DNA of 64,000 nt from Membranipora membranacea (taxonomy: Eukaryota > Bryozoa > Gymnolaemata > Cheilostomatida > Membraniporidae). The position numbers and the translations under genes are program-made. This document shows positions 23,101 to 31,405 of the stretch, piece by piece (the first letter of the stretch is position 1; the number at the start of each line of letters is the position of its first letter). The stretch is from positions 28,207,387 to 28,271,386 of the forward strand of contig OU612069.1 in the NCBI GenBank assembly GCA_914767715.1. Direction: 5' to 3'. The notes beneath the pieces are model-generated. The model had not been told where the DNA came from, did no database searches, and saw only the letters and a list, made by a program, of their open reading frames with translations.

Positions 23101-26042
23101 TTCGTTTGTGAGGGTCAATGTCTTTAAAGTAGCTTCTCTGATTGGTACACAGTTCAATCTTGCTATGTCAATCTTTTCTTAAACTATTTTAAAAAAATCG
23201 TTTAAGCAGTGAGAATTATGTTTGAGAACTATGTGTCAAACTTTCCAAAGCATCGTTTTGTGTTCTTCATCAGATGAACCGGAAACAGAAACAGGGATCC
23301 CAGATGAAGAATTGACATTAATCAGCAAACTGAGCTCAGCCCAGACTGACACAGATAATCCCTCTGAAGACAAACTCAGTGACATGATACCCGTAGAGGT
23401 GGGTGTGGTTTGCCTGCTGATTGAGTAAAACAACAATAATGGTCACAATAGCTTCTGTGTGATTTGGGATTTCACAATGTAACTTACACCGCTGTGACCA
23501 ATCAGTAGTACAGTTGCTGATGATGTCTCTTTATTTTTAGTATCATAAGATTGAGTCAGACGTACTGAAAGAGATCTCAGACCTAGATAATCCTGATGAT
23601 TACTCAGTCGTCACAATAGTGTGGATGAGATCTAAGCCAACATGTGAGTCTTTGTTTCATCTTGTTGCTGGGTCTATCAGTGAGAAATTCTCAGCGGAAA
23701 TTGGAAGCCAAACAGCAAGCACCCATATTGTTTTCAACGACCTCCTGCATGAGTTTATTGTGGAACATAATGAGAAATCTCTTGAGACTATACAGAAAGA
23801 AGAGTTGACTGCAATGATTGAGAATAATTCAAAGTACCTGGTGGTGGCTAGCCTGCCTGCGTTCAAGCCAAGCAGTGATGAGAGTGATTGTGAGGAGATG
23901 TGCTACTTCACCTGTGACCCAAATGAGATCATCTCACCAACTGTGGAATCTGACAAAGGGACTGGAAAAGAAGCATATTTCTACAGACACAAGGATTTGA
24001 AGCTTATTGTTGGCAAACCGAAGAGTCCGTCCGAGAACAAAGCACTCTCATCTGCCGGTCCTAGTTACCACAGCAACCCGATTGTTGAGGTTAGCTTTAC
24101 ATCGTGAAATTTTACATTAAATACACGCAGCATGTTCTCTTTTAATCATGTATTGTTACTTTGATGTCAAATTGAAAATATTTGAAGAGTTTTCTGATGT
24201 ATTATGCTGCAAACATTCAAATTACATAGATTTCTCCTTTTTTTAGTCGCTGCTCATTAACAAGCGGATGAAGATGCATCAACAACTAAGTGAGGTGACA
24301 AAGAAGCTGAGGAAGCTACACGACGATCAAGGACAAGTAGACAACGTCATCACTGCTGTCATATTTGTCAGCGGATTCCAGAGAGAGAATAGACAATGTG
24401 ATACTAACACATTGGTGGTCTTTCATGAAGGATTGGTGCATTTTCAAACACGTCAGCGATATTTCTTCAGCAAAGTTGGCATTGAGGGACAATGGCTTGT
24501 CTCACTGGCCCATATATGTCACAAAATCACAGCTGAGCTGACAGAGTTTGATGAGTGTGAGAGAATAGATCTTCAAAGAACCATGTGGCCTCGTGCACCG
24601 CAACCTGAGGTATTTCATCTCTCTAGGGATGATGATCTGTCAGTCTGCTTTGGCTCAGAGGGAATTTCTGTTAAGGCCGGATGTGACGAAACCCTCACTA
24701 AGTTCGTCCCGCTATCTATCTTCAATACCTCACAGGAAAACGAGAAGGTTGGTTGCACTCAGAAAATGTCTCATACATGATATACCATAATAAATACAAA
24801 TCATCATAATGTGCTAGTAATTTTGTTTTTGTATTAAGGTGTTCTTTGTGAGGCTGGTTTGGAATATCCACCGGGAGCAACGAATCAAATTACTGTGTCA
24901 TGGTCTATATCAGTCTGATAAAGACAAGACAGACTTTTTTACTCACAACTCCCAAATTTTGATGTGAGCTCTAATCTGTTAATTTTTTTCAGCTTTCTCA
25001 ATCGCAATTCGATCAAATCCAATCGACGCACGTTTCACTTGATCCTCAAGGACAGGATTATGACGATAACTTGTCTCGCTTCATAGACATAGATGACACA
25101 GGAAGTGACAGTCTGTCGTGCACTGAGTCAGTATTTTTGTGCACGTTCCATGTTTATTCGAGATTGGAAAGTGTGAAGAGACCAACTGCTGCCAGTGCAG
25201 AAATAGAACTGGGTCAAGAGGAAAGATCTGCACTAAACACAACATCAACAACTAAGGTCATAGGAAAAAATGGTGGTCATAGTAAGCCAATAATCCAGTA
25301 TAGGGAGGGCTGGGGTGTCAATTCTACACGCCGTATTCTGATAGCTGTCGGTAAGACTAACAGCATAGGGCTTCCTGTAAGATTGGATTATAAAGATGCT
25401 CTAACCTCTCTCACGCTCACCACCAAGAAGATCCCTGACAGCCAGCGATTTGCCCAAATACTGAAATCAAACTACTCAAAGAAAAGTGCAAGGAAGAAAG
25501 TAAAAGCCGTCGCGCCACATGTTCAGCATGATCTTATCAACCACCCAGATAAGCATACTCCATTATGTAATGCAAAGTCAAATTCAATATGCAAGAAGAA
25601 ATTCAACCAAGAGATGGTCCTATTTGAGTCTCATGGTGTCAAGGAAAGCTCTCTTAAAAGCTACGCATCAATGAACTTTTTAACTATAGATGAAATTGTT
25701 CAACAATCAAGAAATGCTCATTATTCTGGTGAGACATGTGCAGTCTGCGAGACACCACCATGCTTGAATGGCCAGCCACCCCACAGAGCAGATAATATCT
25801 CTGACTGTTTTGAGAGGTACATGATACGAAATCTTCCTCAGTCGTACAAGTTCCCCACAGCTCAAATCGCCATTCAGACTATAGCTCCACCCGCTAATAT
25901 CGGTTCAGACTCCCAGGATTTAGTTTTACCTACTGCTGATGAGGCTCATATGCTTTTCTATCAGTTTGGGGAGAAGGCCAATCAACATGTTCCCCGGAAG
26001 ACAATTGATGAGATTTTATTAGCGCACCAAGATTCGGATTAG
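1961..26042 (+). CDS. LRR-ROC-COR-pseudocaspase protein (Roco family), 5'-partial, 14 exons
   Basis: Exons, all with AG/GT borders: 1961-2101, 3324-3464, 9338-11346, 11713-11826, 12167-12291, 12577-12762, 21067-21307, 21551-21760, 22099-22208, 22745-22976, 23274-23398, 23541-24089, 24247-24747, 24993-26042. Phases agree at every junction and the sum is a whole number of codons, giving 1910 residues plus stop. Order: LRRs (1 to about 170), ROC GTPase (about 195-345), COR (about 420-720), linker, caspase fold (about 848-1140), unrecognised C-terminal region. Known of the families: Roco proteins are GTP-regulated dimeric switches with LRR sensors, and caspase folds act in death or inflammasome-like signalling. 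The fusion suggests an intracellular sensor with a non-proteolytic caspase-like output; this is inference. The first visible exon begins in phase 2, so at least one upstream exon is missing, probably outside the window. The gene model is predicted and has no transcript support. Confidence 0.85.
3324..3464 (+). CDS. LRR exon, copy 2
   Basis: Second 141-bp phase-2 exon with the same borders (cttgttacag before, gtaagtaag after). Motifs include LIGLEELIV, LPDWIGELKSLKMLDM and ITELPD. The flanking intron sequence is also duplicated from copy 1, so this is a genomic tandem duplication and not convergent repeats. It splices to 9338 in the same phase, across a 5.9-kb intron. Confidence 0.85.
3830..6140. 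other. Intron interior, no gene recognised
   Basis: Lies inside the 3465-9337 intron. AT-rich, with only short open frames. I see no LRR exon, RNA gene or long repeat apart from the dispersed block at 3830-3898. Confidence 0.4.
6158..7470 (-). mobile_element. Degenerate non-LTR retrotransposon, reverse-transcriptase remnant
   Basis: The minus strand carries recognisable RT pieces in several frames with stops. Near 7219-7461 there is a linker (QQFVDKMNEYYKTIAGEQLP); near 7040-7060 DFRPISLL; at 6654-6932 LNDFSKAFVLIDHKLLLS, the LDFSKAFD motif of LINE RTs with D changed to V, and LVANYMNNCSHCVLLSGNN. A post-catalytic part lies near 6380-6600. It ends in the dispersed repeat at 6158-6368. Clearly dead; sits in the intron of the main gene, antisense to it. 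Confidence 0.7.
7600..8240. other. Intron interior, nothing recognised
   Basis: No convincing coding, RNA or repeat signal. The minus-strand frame at 7645-7887 is low-complexity and matches nothing I know. Confidence 0.35.
8247..8560 (+). pseudogene. Possible frameshifted YqaJ-like exonuclease fragment
   Basis: One frame gives QSKFALWKVARKGRI and the overlapping frame gives TASLGHLDHIELGIESKDKA, as if a single frameshift near 8420 split the peptide. W-x-x-x-R-x-x-R-I-T-A-S followed by W/L-G-I-x-x-E-x-x-A is the pattern of YqaJ-type nucleases, common in animal transposons. The match is short, so this is tentative. Confidence 0.2.
8650..9337. other. Intron interior before ROC exon
   Basis: AT-rich, no coding or RNA signal seen. 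It ends in the acceptor cttacag at 9331-9337. Confidence 0.4.
9338..11346 (+). CDS. Exon with last LRRs, ROC GTPase and COR domains
   Basis: It opens with three more LRRs (LKNLTYLNIGGNQFTTLPP, LNTLRHLDI, LAHLASLDC). The ROC domain follows: P-loop GSTLAGKT at residues 201-208, switch threonines near DDTTEVF, G3 DFGG at 253-256, and G4 THMD at 322-325 (the THxD form usual in ROC domains). All nucleotide-binding motifs look intact, so GTP binding is likely. The COR-like part starts near LLTDIIKAFPED (about residue 435), with the helix, strand and turn pattern of COR-A and COR-B, and runs to about residue 720. No kinase domain follows, unlike LRRK1, LRRK2 or DAPK1; the next conserved block is a caspase fold. 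I chose the acceptor at 9338 because the phase fits; the open frame extends upstream to 9261 but that part is intronic. Confidence 0.88.
11713..12291 (+). CDS. Two linker exons between COR and caspase fold
   Basis: Exons 11713-11826 and 12167-12291. The first encodes a charged helical stretch (LTKKELKKVKDYVRELEEER). The second is acidic and ends in LVTGPTQTLYE. I see no death-fold, CARD or DED domain here, though a strongly diverged one cannot be excluded in about 80 residues. Confidence 0.75.
12577..21307 (+). CDS. Caspase-like p20 exons, catalytic Cys replaced by Ser
   Basis: Exons 12577-12762 and 21067-21307, separated by an 8.3-kb intron. The first has PRGRALILSNMYQ, matching the first caspase strand, then RHGSEHDYKNMKQVLDSLSF, matching the R-x-G-[ST]-x-x-D helix block, with the P1-pocket arginine at residue 874. 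The second has VLVVTSHGDEG with catalytic His940, and the active-site loop QASSG at 981-985 where active caspases have QACxG. The serine codon TCC at 21298-21300 is one base from cysteine TGC. The His-to-nucleophile spacing (43 residues) is normal. The fold looks intact while peptidase activity is very likely lost. Confidence 0.85.
13350..15123 (-). mobile_element. Non-LTR retrotransposon with internal deletion of the RT core
   Basis: Reading the minus strand from 15123 down: an endonuclease start (ALRLINVNSQSI, IIATETWLHESI), decayed sequence to about 14050, a linker frame at 13774-14022 (YNTYRHVIQKMLQKQHAEYV), then at once FKKAYKQLVRPVLEHASEVW and LEAVQRRAALFICG, which is the region after the RT. 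The fingers, palm and catalytic motifs normally lie between these last two blocks. About 900 bp or more have been lost at a junction near 13785. The copy is inactive and lies in the 8.3-kb intron of the main gene, antisense to it. Confidence 0.75.
14644..15123 (-). pseudogene. Endonuclease N-terminal part of the deleted LINE
   Basis: 159-residue open frame. The start is S/T-rich; the second half has the APE-type endonuclease opening, with N-x-x-S near the start, the ETW motif containing a catalytic glutamate, and GVMIAVNSSL. Downstream endonuclease motifs (GDFN, SDH) fall in decayed sequence, so no active nuclease can be made. Confidence 0.65.
15127..15712. repeat. 90-bp direct repeats flanking a tRNA-like sequence
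   Basis: 'gctacggtccagtgtggagt' and the following 70 bp occur at 15127-15215 and 15625-15712, differing at only a few positions. The 410 bp between them hold a tRNA-like segment. This could be a solo element with short terminal repeats, or a tandem duplication of a SINE. Confidence 0.6.
15361..15452 (+). repeat. tRNA-like (SINE-type) sequence with long variable region
   Basis: 'tggctgaatggttagcgc' is a good A box and 'cgttcaagtccc' a good B box, spaced as in Ser/Leu-type tRNAs. A T-run follows at about 15463. The acceptor and T stems do not pair properly, so it is a tRNA-derived repeat or pseudogene. Confidence 0.4.
15937..17769 (-). CDS. Ty3-type pol fragment: protease, reverse transcriptase, RNase H
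   Basis: 610 residues open without a stop. Protease motif LDTGATLSICG near residues 88-98; RT blocks FSRIDANSGFWQIPL, LPQGLCSSPE and the catalytic box VIHMDDLLVYG (HMDD where YxDD is usual); thumb VEFLGHIIDKDGI; RNase H TSDASNAVLGA, EKESLAVCWS and ETDHKPL. The frame ends shortly after RNase H where a connection and integrase should follow. The length of intact frame implies fairly recent insertion followed by truncation. Confidence 0.88.
   Translation of the reverse strand: MDIVAKAIKSHRDVQHLVPSVENVEKIDHWAKVCKSARQVDHVDEDRTGDEENVFLGEVIPIESVESNSYLTVSTRKAKGQKMRFKLDTGATLSICGPHHCRGELKPTTKKLYGPGNTPLECYGVISSKMKARREVIEEEIYVVHGQKTPLLSKRACEGLKLITVDDTQCYVGSVNVHDQLFSGLGKLSNPHSITLKSYARPFAIHVPRPIPFPRRKLADEAIQEMLRGGVITKVEEPTQWVAPMVVVPKPNQNKVRICTDYTELNKHILREIHPMSTVDSSLAMLGKGVVFSRIDANSGFWQIPLTEDSSKLTTFLTHSGRYRYLRLPQGLCSSPEIFVCEMNGILDGVEGVVIHMDDLLVYGETLEQHDERLQIVLDKLMSAGMTLNKAKCKFGVPTVEFLGHIIDKDGIHAGPRLQGIMDFPRPKDVTAIRSFLGMANQYAKLSDKLAETSAALRGLMKHGVPWVWTKAQEDSFQGVKNLFMKTPVLSVYLPESETIITSDASNAVLGATLTQIQNDGSRRLIAAASRSLTETEERYATIEKESLAVCWSMEKFAQYILGMECVTVETDHKPLVSLFGNKFLDRLPPRIQGFKLRLQRFQYRHLSWH
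17687..18504 (-). pseudogene. Gag of the Ty3-like element, split by a frameshift
   Basis: Two overlapping frames (18061-18504 and 17687-18127) together cover a gag of about 270 residues. The first has a capsid-like helix-rich part; the second ends in a nucleocapsid-like region with CGYCGKGH and CGKCGKN zinc-knuckle signatures. The frame changes near 18100, and again between gag and pol near 17690-17770. The latter may be a natural programmed shift. Confidence 0.75.
18508..18520 (-). promoter_or_regulatory. Primer-binding site of the Ty3-like element
   Basis: Reading the minus strand, a CA dinucleotide ends the putative LTR and is followed directly by TGGTGGCAGCGGT, which begins with the TGG complementary to a tRNA CCA end. 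The position, just upstream of gag, fits. Confidence 0.55.
18521..18900 (-). repeat. Putative 5' LTR of the Ty3-like element (outer end undefined)
   Basis: AT-rich sequence starting at the PBS. On the + strand it begins TGTTGTATTATATT, consistent with a TG...CA LTR. There is no second copy in the window, so the outer border cannot be placed; the end given is approximate. Confidence 0.4.
19505..20014 (-). mobile_element. 5'-truncated LINE fragment (RT C-terminal region) ending in a (CATA)n run
   Basis: The minus strand encodes LFNSVIAPIFLYNSEIWSMT-like sequence, HIRLLRKVLNVIYPDVI and RRLSWLGHLL, the region after the RT of endonuclease-RT LINEs. A second frame continues LTEKELDLDRAYQIAQNRFEW. 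It starts abruptly in a CATA microsatellite (about 19990-20026) and has at least one frameshift, so it is a dead 3' fragment. Confidence 0.7.
20465..20883. mobile_element. MITE copy A, CAGTGAATTAAA inverted ends
   Basis: The element opens cagtgaattaaa and closes tttaattcactg, a perfect 12-bp inverted repeat. The 400-bp body matches 49182-49573 in the same orientation ('gagatgttttccatagtttgtcc' occurs in both). It has no coding capacity. No clear target duplication was found. The CAGTG ends suggest a hAT-like origin. Confidence 0.7.
21551..22976 (+). CDS. Caspase-like interdomain linker and p10 exons
   Basis: Exons 21551-21760, 22099-22208 and 22745-22976. The linker is about 70 residues, rich in Q, S and P, and ends in VPDLLIMQSGFDG, which matches the 'ADFLIAYST' lead-in to p10. 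GFASAKSTVLGSPFI lines up with the p10 pattern GYxSWRxxxxGSxFI, but the substrate-pocket Trp and Arg are Ala1060 and Lys1061. It continues LTLYKMADRYDMVTMSNI and IREAVSMYS, then QMPKNTCTF and WQLYLG, the end of a caspase fold. Loss of the pocket residues together with the cysteine argues for a stable pseudoenzyme. A SINE-like insertion sits in the intron before the last of these exons. Confidence 0.82.
22494..22740 (+). repeat. SINE-like insertion in an intron of the main gene
   Basis: 'ggttcaagtcccac' at about 22533 is a good pol III B box with a weak A-box-like part 40 bp upstream. The GC-richer tail to about 22710 differs from the surrounding AT-rich intron. It lies directly before the acceptor at 22744. 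Confidence 0.35.
23274..26042 (+). CDS. C-terminal exons of the Roco-pseudocaspase gene, unrecognised
   Basis: Exons 23274-23398, 23541-24089, 24247-24747 and 24993-26042, about 740 residues with stop TAG at 26040-26042. Visible parts: an acidic stretch; a globular-looking block with SLFHLVAGSISEKF and FNDLLHEFIVEHN that faintly resembles another p10; a basic coiled-coil-like start to exon 24247 (KRMKMHQQLSEVTKKLRKL); a block with VVFHEGLVHFQTRQRYFF; and a final exon with a basic segment (KKSARKKVKAV) and a CxxC-like cluster (TCAVCETPPC). I do not recognise any of these as a named domain. Reading frame and splice phases are clean, so they belong to the gene. Confidence 0.75.
24839..24963 (+). 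other. Possible alternative cassette exon
   Basis: Open in the expected phase between 'attaag' and 'gtgagct', encoding VFFVRLVWNIHREQRIKLL and further residues. At 125 bp it is not a multiple of three, so using it would shift the next exon (24993) and end translation about 30 codons later. The main model skips it because 24747 joins 24993 in frame. It may be chance. Confidence 0.25.
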
Positions 26043-26304
26043 ACAGTGATGAGAGAATCAGGTGTGACAACTAAAGATAATACAAATACAATATCAATCA
26101 TCAGACTATATGCAAGACAGTCATTCGATTTCAGCATCAGACAGGAATTGCAAGCCTCAGTTTCGTTTTTTCAGTTTTTTTATGAACAGATTTCTTGGTA
26201 GTTTTGTACATTTTAGTATTTGTGTATAAAATAACTGATATTCCTTTATTTTCCAATTCACAGAGAGCCTCTTAATTGTAATGTGTCCCTGACATTATTA
26301 CTGA

Positions 26305-26310
26305 AATAAA
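26305..26310 (+). promoter_or_regulatory. Poly(A) signal of the Roco-pseudocaspase gene
   Basis: AATAAA lies 263 bp after the stop codon, in an AT-rich 3' flank. No other canonical signal lies closer to the stop. Confidence 0.5.
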
Positions 26311-26397
26311 CTCTTTCATTCATTCAAACAATTATCCAGGCCATACTTAAAGTTCCCAATTTTATCTTTTTCCTCTTTTATCGTTTTTCTGCTACCC

Positions 26398-26704
26398 ATT
26401 TATGTGAAGTGTGAAACTGAAATACATATTTTTATCGATCTCAGCAATGCATCACGATAAGTCGATGATGAAGATGGTGGTTTGTTTTAATAAGGTTAAT
26501 CATTTCATCCTAAAACTGGTGTTTTAGAAAAAAATGTATACCTAAAAGGAAATTTTATTTCCTGTTTCAACATTCTTCGGCTTCCCAATTGTGTGAATTA
26601 ACCAAACTAAAATACACATTTTTGTTGTAATGCAACATGACTGGTCGATGATATGATAAAGATGGTGGTTTGTTTTAATAAGTTTAACGCATTTCAGCCT
26701 ATAA
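26398..26704. repeat. Diverged tandem duplication of about 120 bp
   Basis: The blocks at 26398-26517 and 26583-26704 share 'aagatggtggtttgttttaa' and the surrounding 'gtgtgaa...aaatacayattttt' pattern. Non-coding. Confidence 0.6.
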
Positions 26705-26709
26705 CACGA

Positions 26710-27880
26710 AAACAATAATAAACTAGAGGCGCATTGAAGACCTGCATACATATGAACATTCTCTCGTTGACTAGTTTGTGCTCTCTGGAAATTCTGTTCA
26801 CTAGTAAAAAGTCTTCATAAGCTACAATTGGTATCTTAACTTTATATTGACTGGTAAACAAGGTAGATATTTCAGTCAACTTTGACTATTTTCTTGAGAA
26901 ACTGAAAGGACTTAGCTTTTAAATTTTTTGGCTGACATGTTTCCCATTCTGCGCATGCTCAGCTCTGGGCATGAGCTGATCTCTGCAAAATTGAGTCTCG
27001 GAATTCCGAAGCCATCTGACTGGCTGCCTGCTCTGGTGCCATACTCCCAAAAGCGTGCGGATTTGTTATTAATAGTTATCCTCTCTTGTCATTATTAGCT
27101 GATTTTGATTGACAGTTTATGCAGGGGGTATCCCTGTTCCCCTTTCCAAAGTTGCAATCAGAACCCAAACTAAACTCATTGTTCTTGCACATGCGCAAAT
27201 TCAAGTCACGCATGATGCATACGTAGCCTTACGACACCTGCTTTGTGGTAATGATAGCTTAGTTTATCAGTGATCTACATGCCCAGTCAGATCACGAGAG
27301 TCAGTATGCATGTTTCCTTGTTGTTTATGTATAAACACAGAAAGTAAAACTAAGCCGGGTAAAAGTGTTGATTATCATGAATTTGACTAAGTATGTGTGA
27401 TTTTTAATAGAAATCCTGGATACAATGAGACAGCTACCATAACATTTGAAAAGTGCATCACGATAAAATATTTGGGCAGGTAGATTGGGATATATATCAA
27501 ATGTAACCCTCTCTGATCTGACTCATGCTCATAAATCACTTTATCAGCAGTTGTTATCTTGGTTCCCCACTATCTACTACATCAAGGTAACATACATTTT
27601 ATTTACCAGTTGTTGGCAATGGGTACATGAATCCTCATGCGATATTTTGTAAGACAAAAGCTCGGATAGATATCAATAGACCCTCAACCTCTGATTTTCA
27701 CAGAGCTCATGTGAAGAGGGTTATTTTTGTTTTGAAGGGCAAATCATGAATTACATGCATCAATGCTAATGCCTCATATAATATCCTGTCTAAGTTTACA
27801 CTGTACTGTTCAGAAAATCACCTAACTGTTGGCGATAATTTTGGAGATTTATAGCTGAAGAGGCTCAGCACAGCATCTAG
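26710..27880. other. Intergenic, no gene recognised
   Basis: Lies between the end of the main gene and the next LINE. No coding, RNA gene or long repeat was seen. Confidence 0.4.
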
Positions 27881-27956
27881 GGGCGCAGAACTGGTAGCGA
27901 TACCGTGAACTGCCCCTCTGAGTGTAAGTGTACATCAATACCTAGCGTGCTGACTT

Positions 27957-28800
27957 ATGATTAATTCCATTACATCGGAGTATGCTACTCGTGGTAAAGT
28001 TAAGGCAAAATCTGTGAGTGCAGATGTCAGTGAGATACATAATGGCCAGCTGCAACAAATCCTAGACAAAATGGACGAGAACAAGAGGTCAGTTGACAAC
28101 CAGTACAACACCTTAATGACAGCAGTGAGCAAGATCAACACTCGCCTGGATACCATCGAGGCGGATCACAGAGGTTTCGTCACGTCACTAGAATATGCAC
28201 ACCGAGATGTAACTGATTTAAAAGCAAAGTTTGAAGAACTCAACAAGCATATACAACAACTCCAAGCTAATAATGAAGACAAATCAGAAAAAACTCAGGC
28301 CTTCATCAACACTGTTGATAAAATCGAGAATGATAAAAATCAACGAGCGCTATTAATAGCTAATATCCCGGAGAGCCGCAATGAAAGCACATCGAAAATT
28401 GTGCTATCACCAGCAAGTCACCTGGACACTGCCATCTCACCAAGTGATATAGATGCTGCATTCTGGATCAAAAATGAGTCTTCACGAGATCATCCAGTGA
28501 TCCTATTAAAGTTCAACAACACAACATCTCGGGAAAAGCTGTACAATGCCAGAAAAAATTTCAAAAAGAAATCGGTTAACCCTCGGTTTCAGAGAAGAAC
28601 GGAACATTTTTATTAATGAAATGCTCTCCACAGCCCAACAAAAACTTTTCTATAAAGCCCGTAAACAGAAAAAGGCTCTCAACTGGAAATATGCATGAAC
28701 TTATCATGGGCAAGTCTACATGAGACAAAGCCAAGATGCCGATGCTGTTAAAATAACATCGGAAAGCATGCTCAATGACCTCAATCCTGTAACAACACTT
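27957..28800 (+). pseudogene. LINE ORF1-like protein (coiled coil, RRM-like, C-terminal domain)
   Basis: The open frame 27957-28616 is 219 residues: a coiled coil (DKMDENKRSVDNQYNTLMTA and heptads to about residue 110), then NQRALLIANIPESRNES and ILLKFNNTTSREKLYNARKN, which resemble the RRM-like part of L1-type ORF1p. A frameshift near 28610 leads into INEMLSTAQQKLFYKARKQK, the usual C-terminal domain, interrupted by a TGA at 28696-28698 where Trp is expected. Confidence 0.65.
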
Positions 28801-28807
28801 AAACAGG

Positions 28808-29449
28808 ATGGCTAAGCCAACCAATCACCAAATCATTGACTTTTTTAATCATGTTCAAAATCTTAGCCCAGGATCTATGAATACCGTTATTAAAAATTTT
28901 AGCACCAGATCCTTTACAATTTTACACATCAATATGCGTAGTTTAATCAACAAAATGCCTTTGTTTGAAGTACTGCTAGCTCAACTCAATGTTCACTTTT
29001 CATGTATTGTCATCTCAGAGACTTGGTTTTCACAAAATGAATTTTTAGAGAAGTATTCACTATATGGCTATAAAATGTTTTGTAGATCTCGGTTTCATGG
29101 CGCTGGAATTGCTATGTATGTATTAGAGGAGTTTGAGGCTAGTGTGACGGATGTTCGATTGTCTGGATCGGAGGCTATGGTGATTCGTATGACTTGTTCT
29201 GGCCACCCAGTCTGCTTTGTGCTGGCAGTCTATCGCATCCCTTCGGTGGGGCCGGCAGCTCTCCTGGTGGACTGGGAGGGGCTGCTGCCTTCGCTCCCTA
29301 TCAACTCTATAGTTGTTGGTGATCTTAATTTTGACTTAAATCCTTCAAATGAAACTGATAACTTTACCCTAGACTATATGAGAATTATGAGCATGAATGG
29401 CTTCTTTAATATTATTGAGTCGCCAACACGGTGTGGCTGCACATTTTAG
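28808..29449 (+). pseudogene. LINE APE-type endonuclease domain
   Basis: 213 residues. Motifs in order: ILHINMRSLINK (the N-x-R-S opening), ISETWF (catalytic Glu), LAVYRIPS and VVGDLNFDL (the GDFN position). The frame breaks at 29449 and resumes with LDHILVNN, the DH region. The linker towards the RT follows at 29780-29960 (KIFKLIQQREKLARKF), then the MULE array begins. Confidence 0.72.
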
Positions 29450-29978
29450 ATCATATTCTGGTCAACAACAGCAGTAATGAAACTTTGTCATGTACAGTTA
29501 ACACTGACATGATAGCTGACCAGTTTCAAGTGATTAGCTCCATTGCTTTCCCAAACACATGGAAGCCAAACCAAGCAAACCAATTTTAATTACTAAGCTT
29601 GATCCAAACACACTTTACAAGAAAGTTAATGACCCCGAAGTATGGCAGGGAGTGCTCAATAGCAGTAATCCAAATGCGCCTTTAAAATTTTTACAAATTC
29701 TCCGCAGAAATTAGTAGCTGAGTCATCAACAACTAAAACTAAAAAGCTATGCAATAAATTTACTTTTAAAAAGCCTTGGATGACGCTCAAAATCTTCAAA
29801 TTGATTCAACAGCGAGAAAAACTTGCCCGGAAATTTAAGGATGAGCCTTTCAACAGTAAACTTCTTCAAAAATATTCTAAAGCTGCGTTTACACGTCCGA
29901 CAAATCGGCTAATAATAACAACTCCGACACAGATTATGAATCTGCTCTATAATCGTTGTCAGTCAACATGTCAACGAC

Positions 29979-30497
29979 AACTTGGCCCGAGCCAAACTTG
30001 GCCCGAGCCAAACTTGGCCCGAGCCAAACTTGGCCCCAAATATAAAACTTGGCCCCATGCAATGAAACTTGGCCCCGATTAGTAAAACTTGGCCCCAATT
30101 AGTAAAACTTGGCCCCAAATATAAAACTTGGCCCCATGTACTGCAACTTGGCCCCAATTAGTAAAACTTGGCCCCAAATATAAAACTTGGCCCGATGCAT
30201 TGAAACTTGGCCCCGATAAGTAAAGCTTGGCCCCAATTAGTAAAACTTGGCCCCATGCAATGAAACTTGGCCCCAATTAGTAAAACTTGGCCCCAAGTAC
30301 TGAAACTTGGCCCCAATTAGTAAAACTTGGCCCCAATTGGTAAAAGTTTGCCCCAAATATGAAACTTATCCCAATGCAATCAAACTCGGCCCAAAATATA
30401 AAACTTGGCCCCATGCACTGAAAATTGGCCCAATCTAATGAAACCTTTCCCCAATCAGTAAAACTTGGCCCCAAATACAAAACTTGGCCCCACATAG
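29979..30497 (+). repeat. Left minisatellite end of the MULE
   Basis: About 26 units of 16-20 bp. Each has the core AAACTTGGCCC followed by one of a few tails: cgagcc, caattagt, caaatata, catgcaatg or caagtactg. Different tails alternate in a mosaic. The outermost units on this side are the GAGCC type. Confidence 0.92.
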
Positions 30498-30814
30498 TAC
30501 AATTAATAAAATACCAAAGTCAATTACCTTATCTGGTCGTTGAGACATATGCTATTATTTTTGTAATGCGTTTAGATTATGAAATAAACGTGTGTGCAGC
30601 TGCAATAAACTTTTATTTAATACAATTAATTATCAGAAGCATCGATTTAAAACAAATGAAAGAGAATTATGCATGTGTAGTAATAGTTACCTTATTATTG
30701 AATATATAACTACAGAAGAACACAAAAGCCGCTGTATGCAGGCAAAAATGATAATCCGTTCTTGCAAAATTAAACATTGTTTCCATTATAGAGACATAAT
30801 TAATTTTTTGAGAT

Positions 30815-31320
30815 TGAAAGTGTGATTAAAAATGAGATGTTTATAAAGTTTGATGCAAAATATAAAATAGAGTAGGCAGCTAGAGTATTTATGTAATATC
30901 TAAACCTGAGATAAAACCAGTAGTTCTTTGAGTTTTATGCAACACAAAATTTTGGCTCTCAAGTGATAATACTTCGGTACTACCATGTACTAAGATGAAA
31001 ACTATTGAGAGACAAAATAAAATTTCTTCTGAGATTAGAAATGAGGTAACAATAAGACAATTTACAATGGTTGTTGCAAAAATATAAATGAAACAGTATG
31101 GGCAGTTAGATTGTTAACTATTAACAAAACTTAGTTTCACAGTCTCCTAAGAGATAATTAATACATAGGTACCACCATGTAAAATGATGAAAATAAATAT
31201 GAGATAAAATACAAATTTCTGGGATAAGAAATGAGATGAAAATCTGAGAATTTATAATGATGATGCAGCAAACTAAATGAAACATAATTGGCAGTAAGAT
31301 TCTAAGTCTATCAATGCCAT
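30815..31320. repeat. Diverged tandem repeat of about 200 bp, three copies
   Basis: 'aaatgagatgtttataaa...gcaaaatataaa', 'agaaatgaggtaacaataag...' and 'agaaatgagatgaaaatctg...' begin near 30822, 31037 and 31222 and share following blocks such as 'ggtac(t)accatgta'. It is subterminal within the MULE, next to the 3' end of the transposase. Confidence 0.5.
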
Positions 31321-31405
31321 GAACTATTTACAATGCATGTGTATGATATAATTGTAGGTTGATCTACAGCTCCTGCTCAGAAGCTGTGAATTGTTCATTC
31401 ACATC

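Larger units (their letters stand above)
27957..29975 (+). mobile_element. Non-LTR retrotransposon, 5' half (ORF1 plus endonuclease), cut off by the MULE array
   Basis: ORF1 is followed by ORF2 with an endonuclease domain. Reading frames are broken at about 28610, 28697 and 29449. The copy runs into the minisatellite at 29979, and no reverse transcriptase follows on either side. It was either truncated before, or split by, the neighbouring Mutator-like element; the missing half was not found beyond 37411. Confidence 0.75.

Noticed and set aside
29979-30497. CRISPR-like array
   Set aside because: Unit length of 16-20 bp, no separate spacers of constant size, and an inverted twin array beside a transposase. 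It is a eukaryotic minisatellite.
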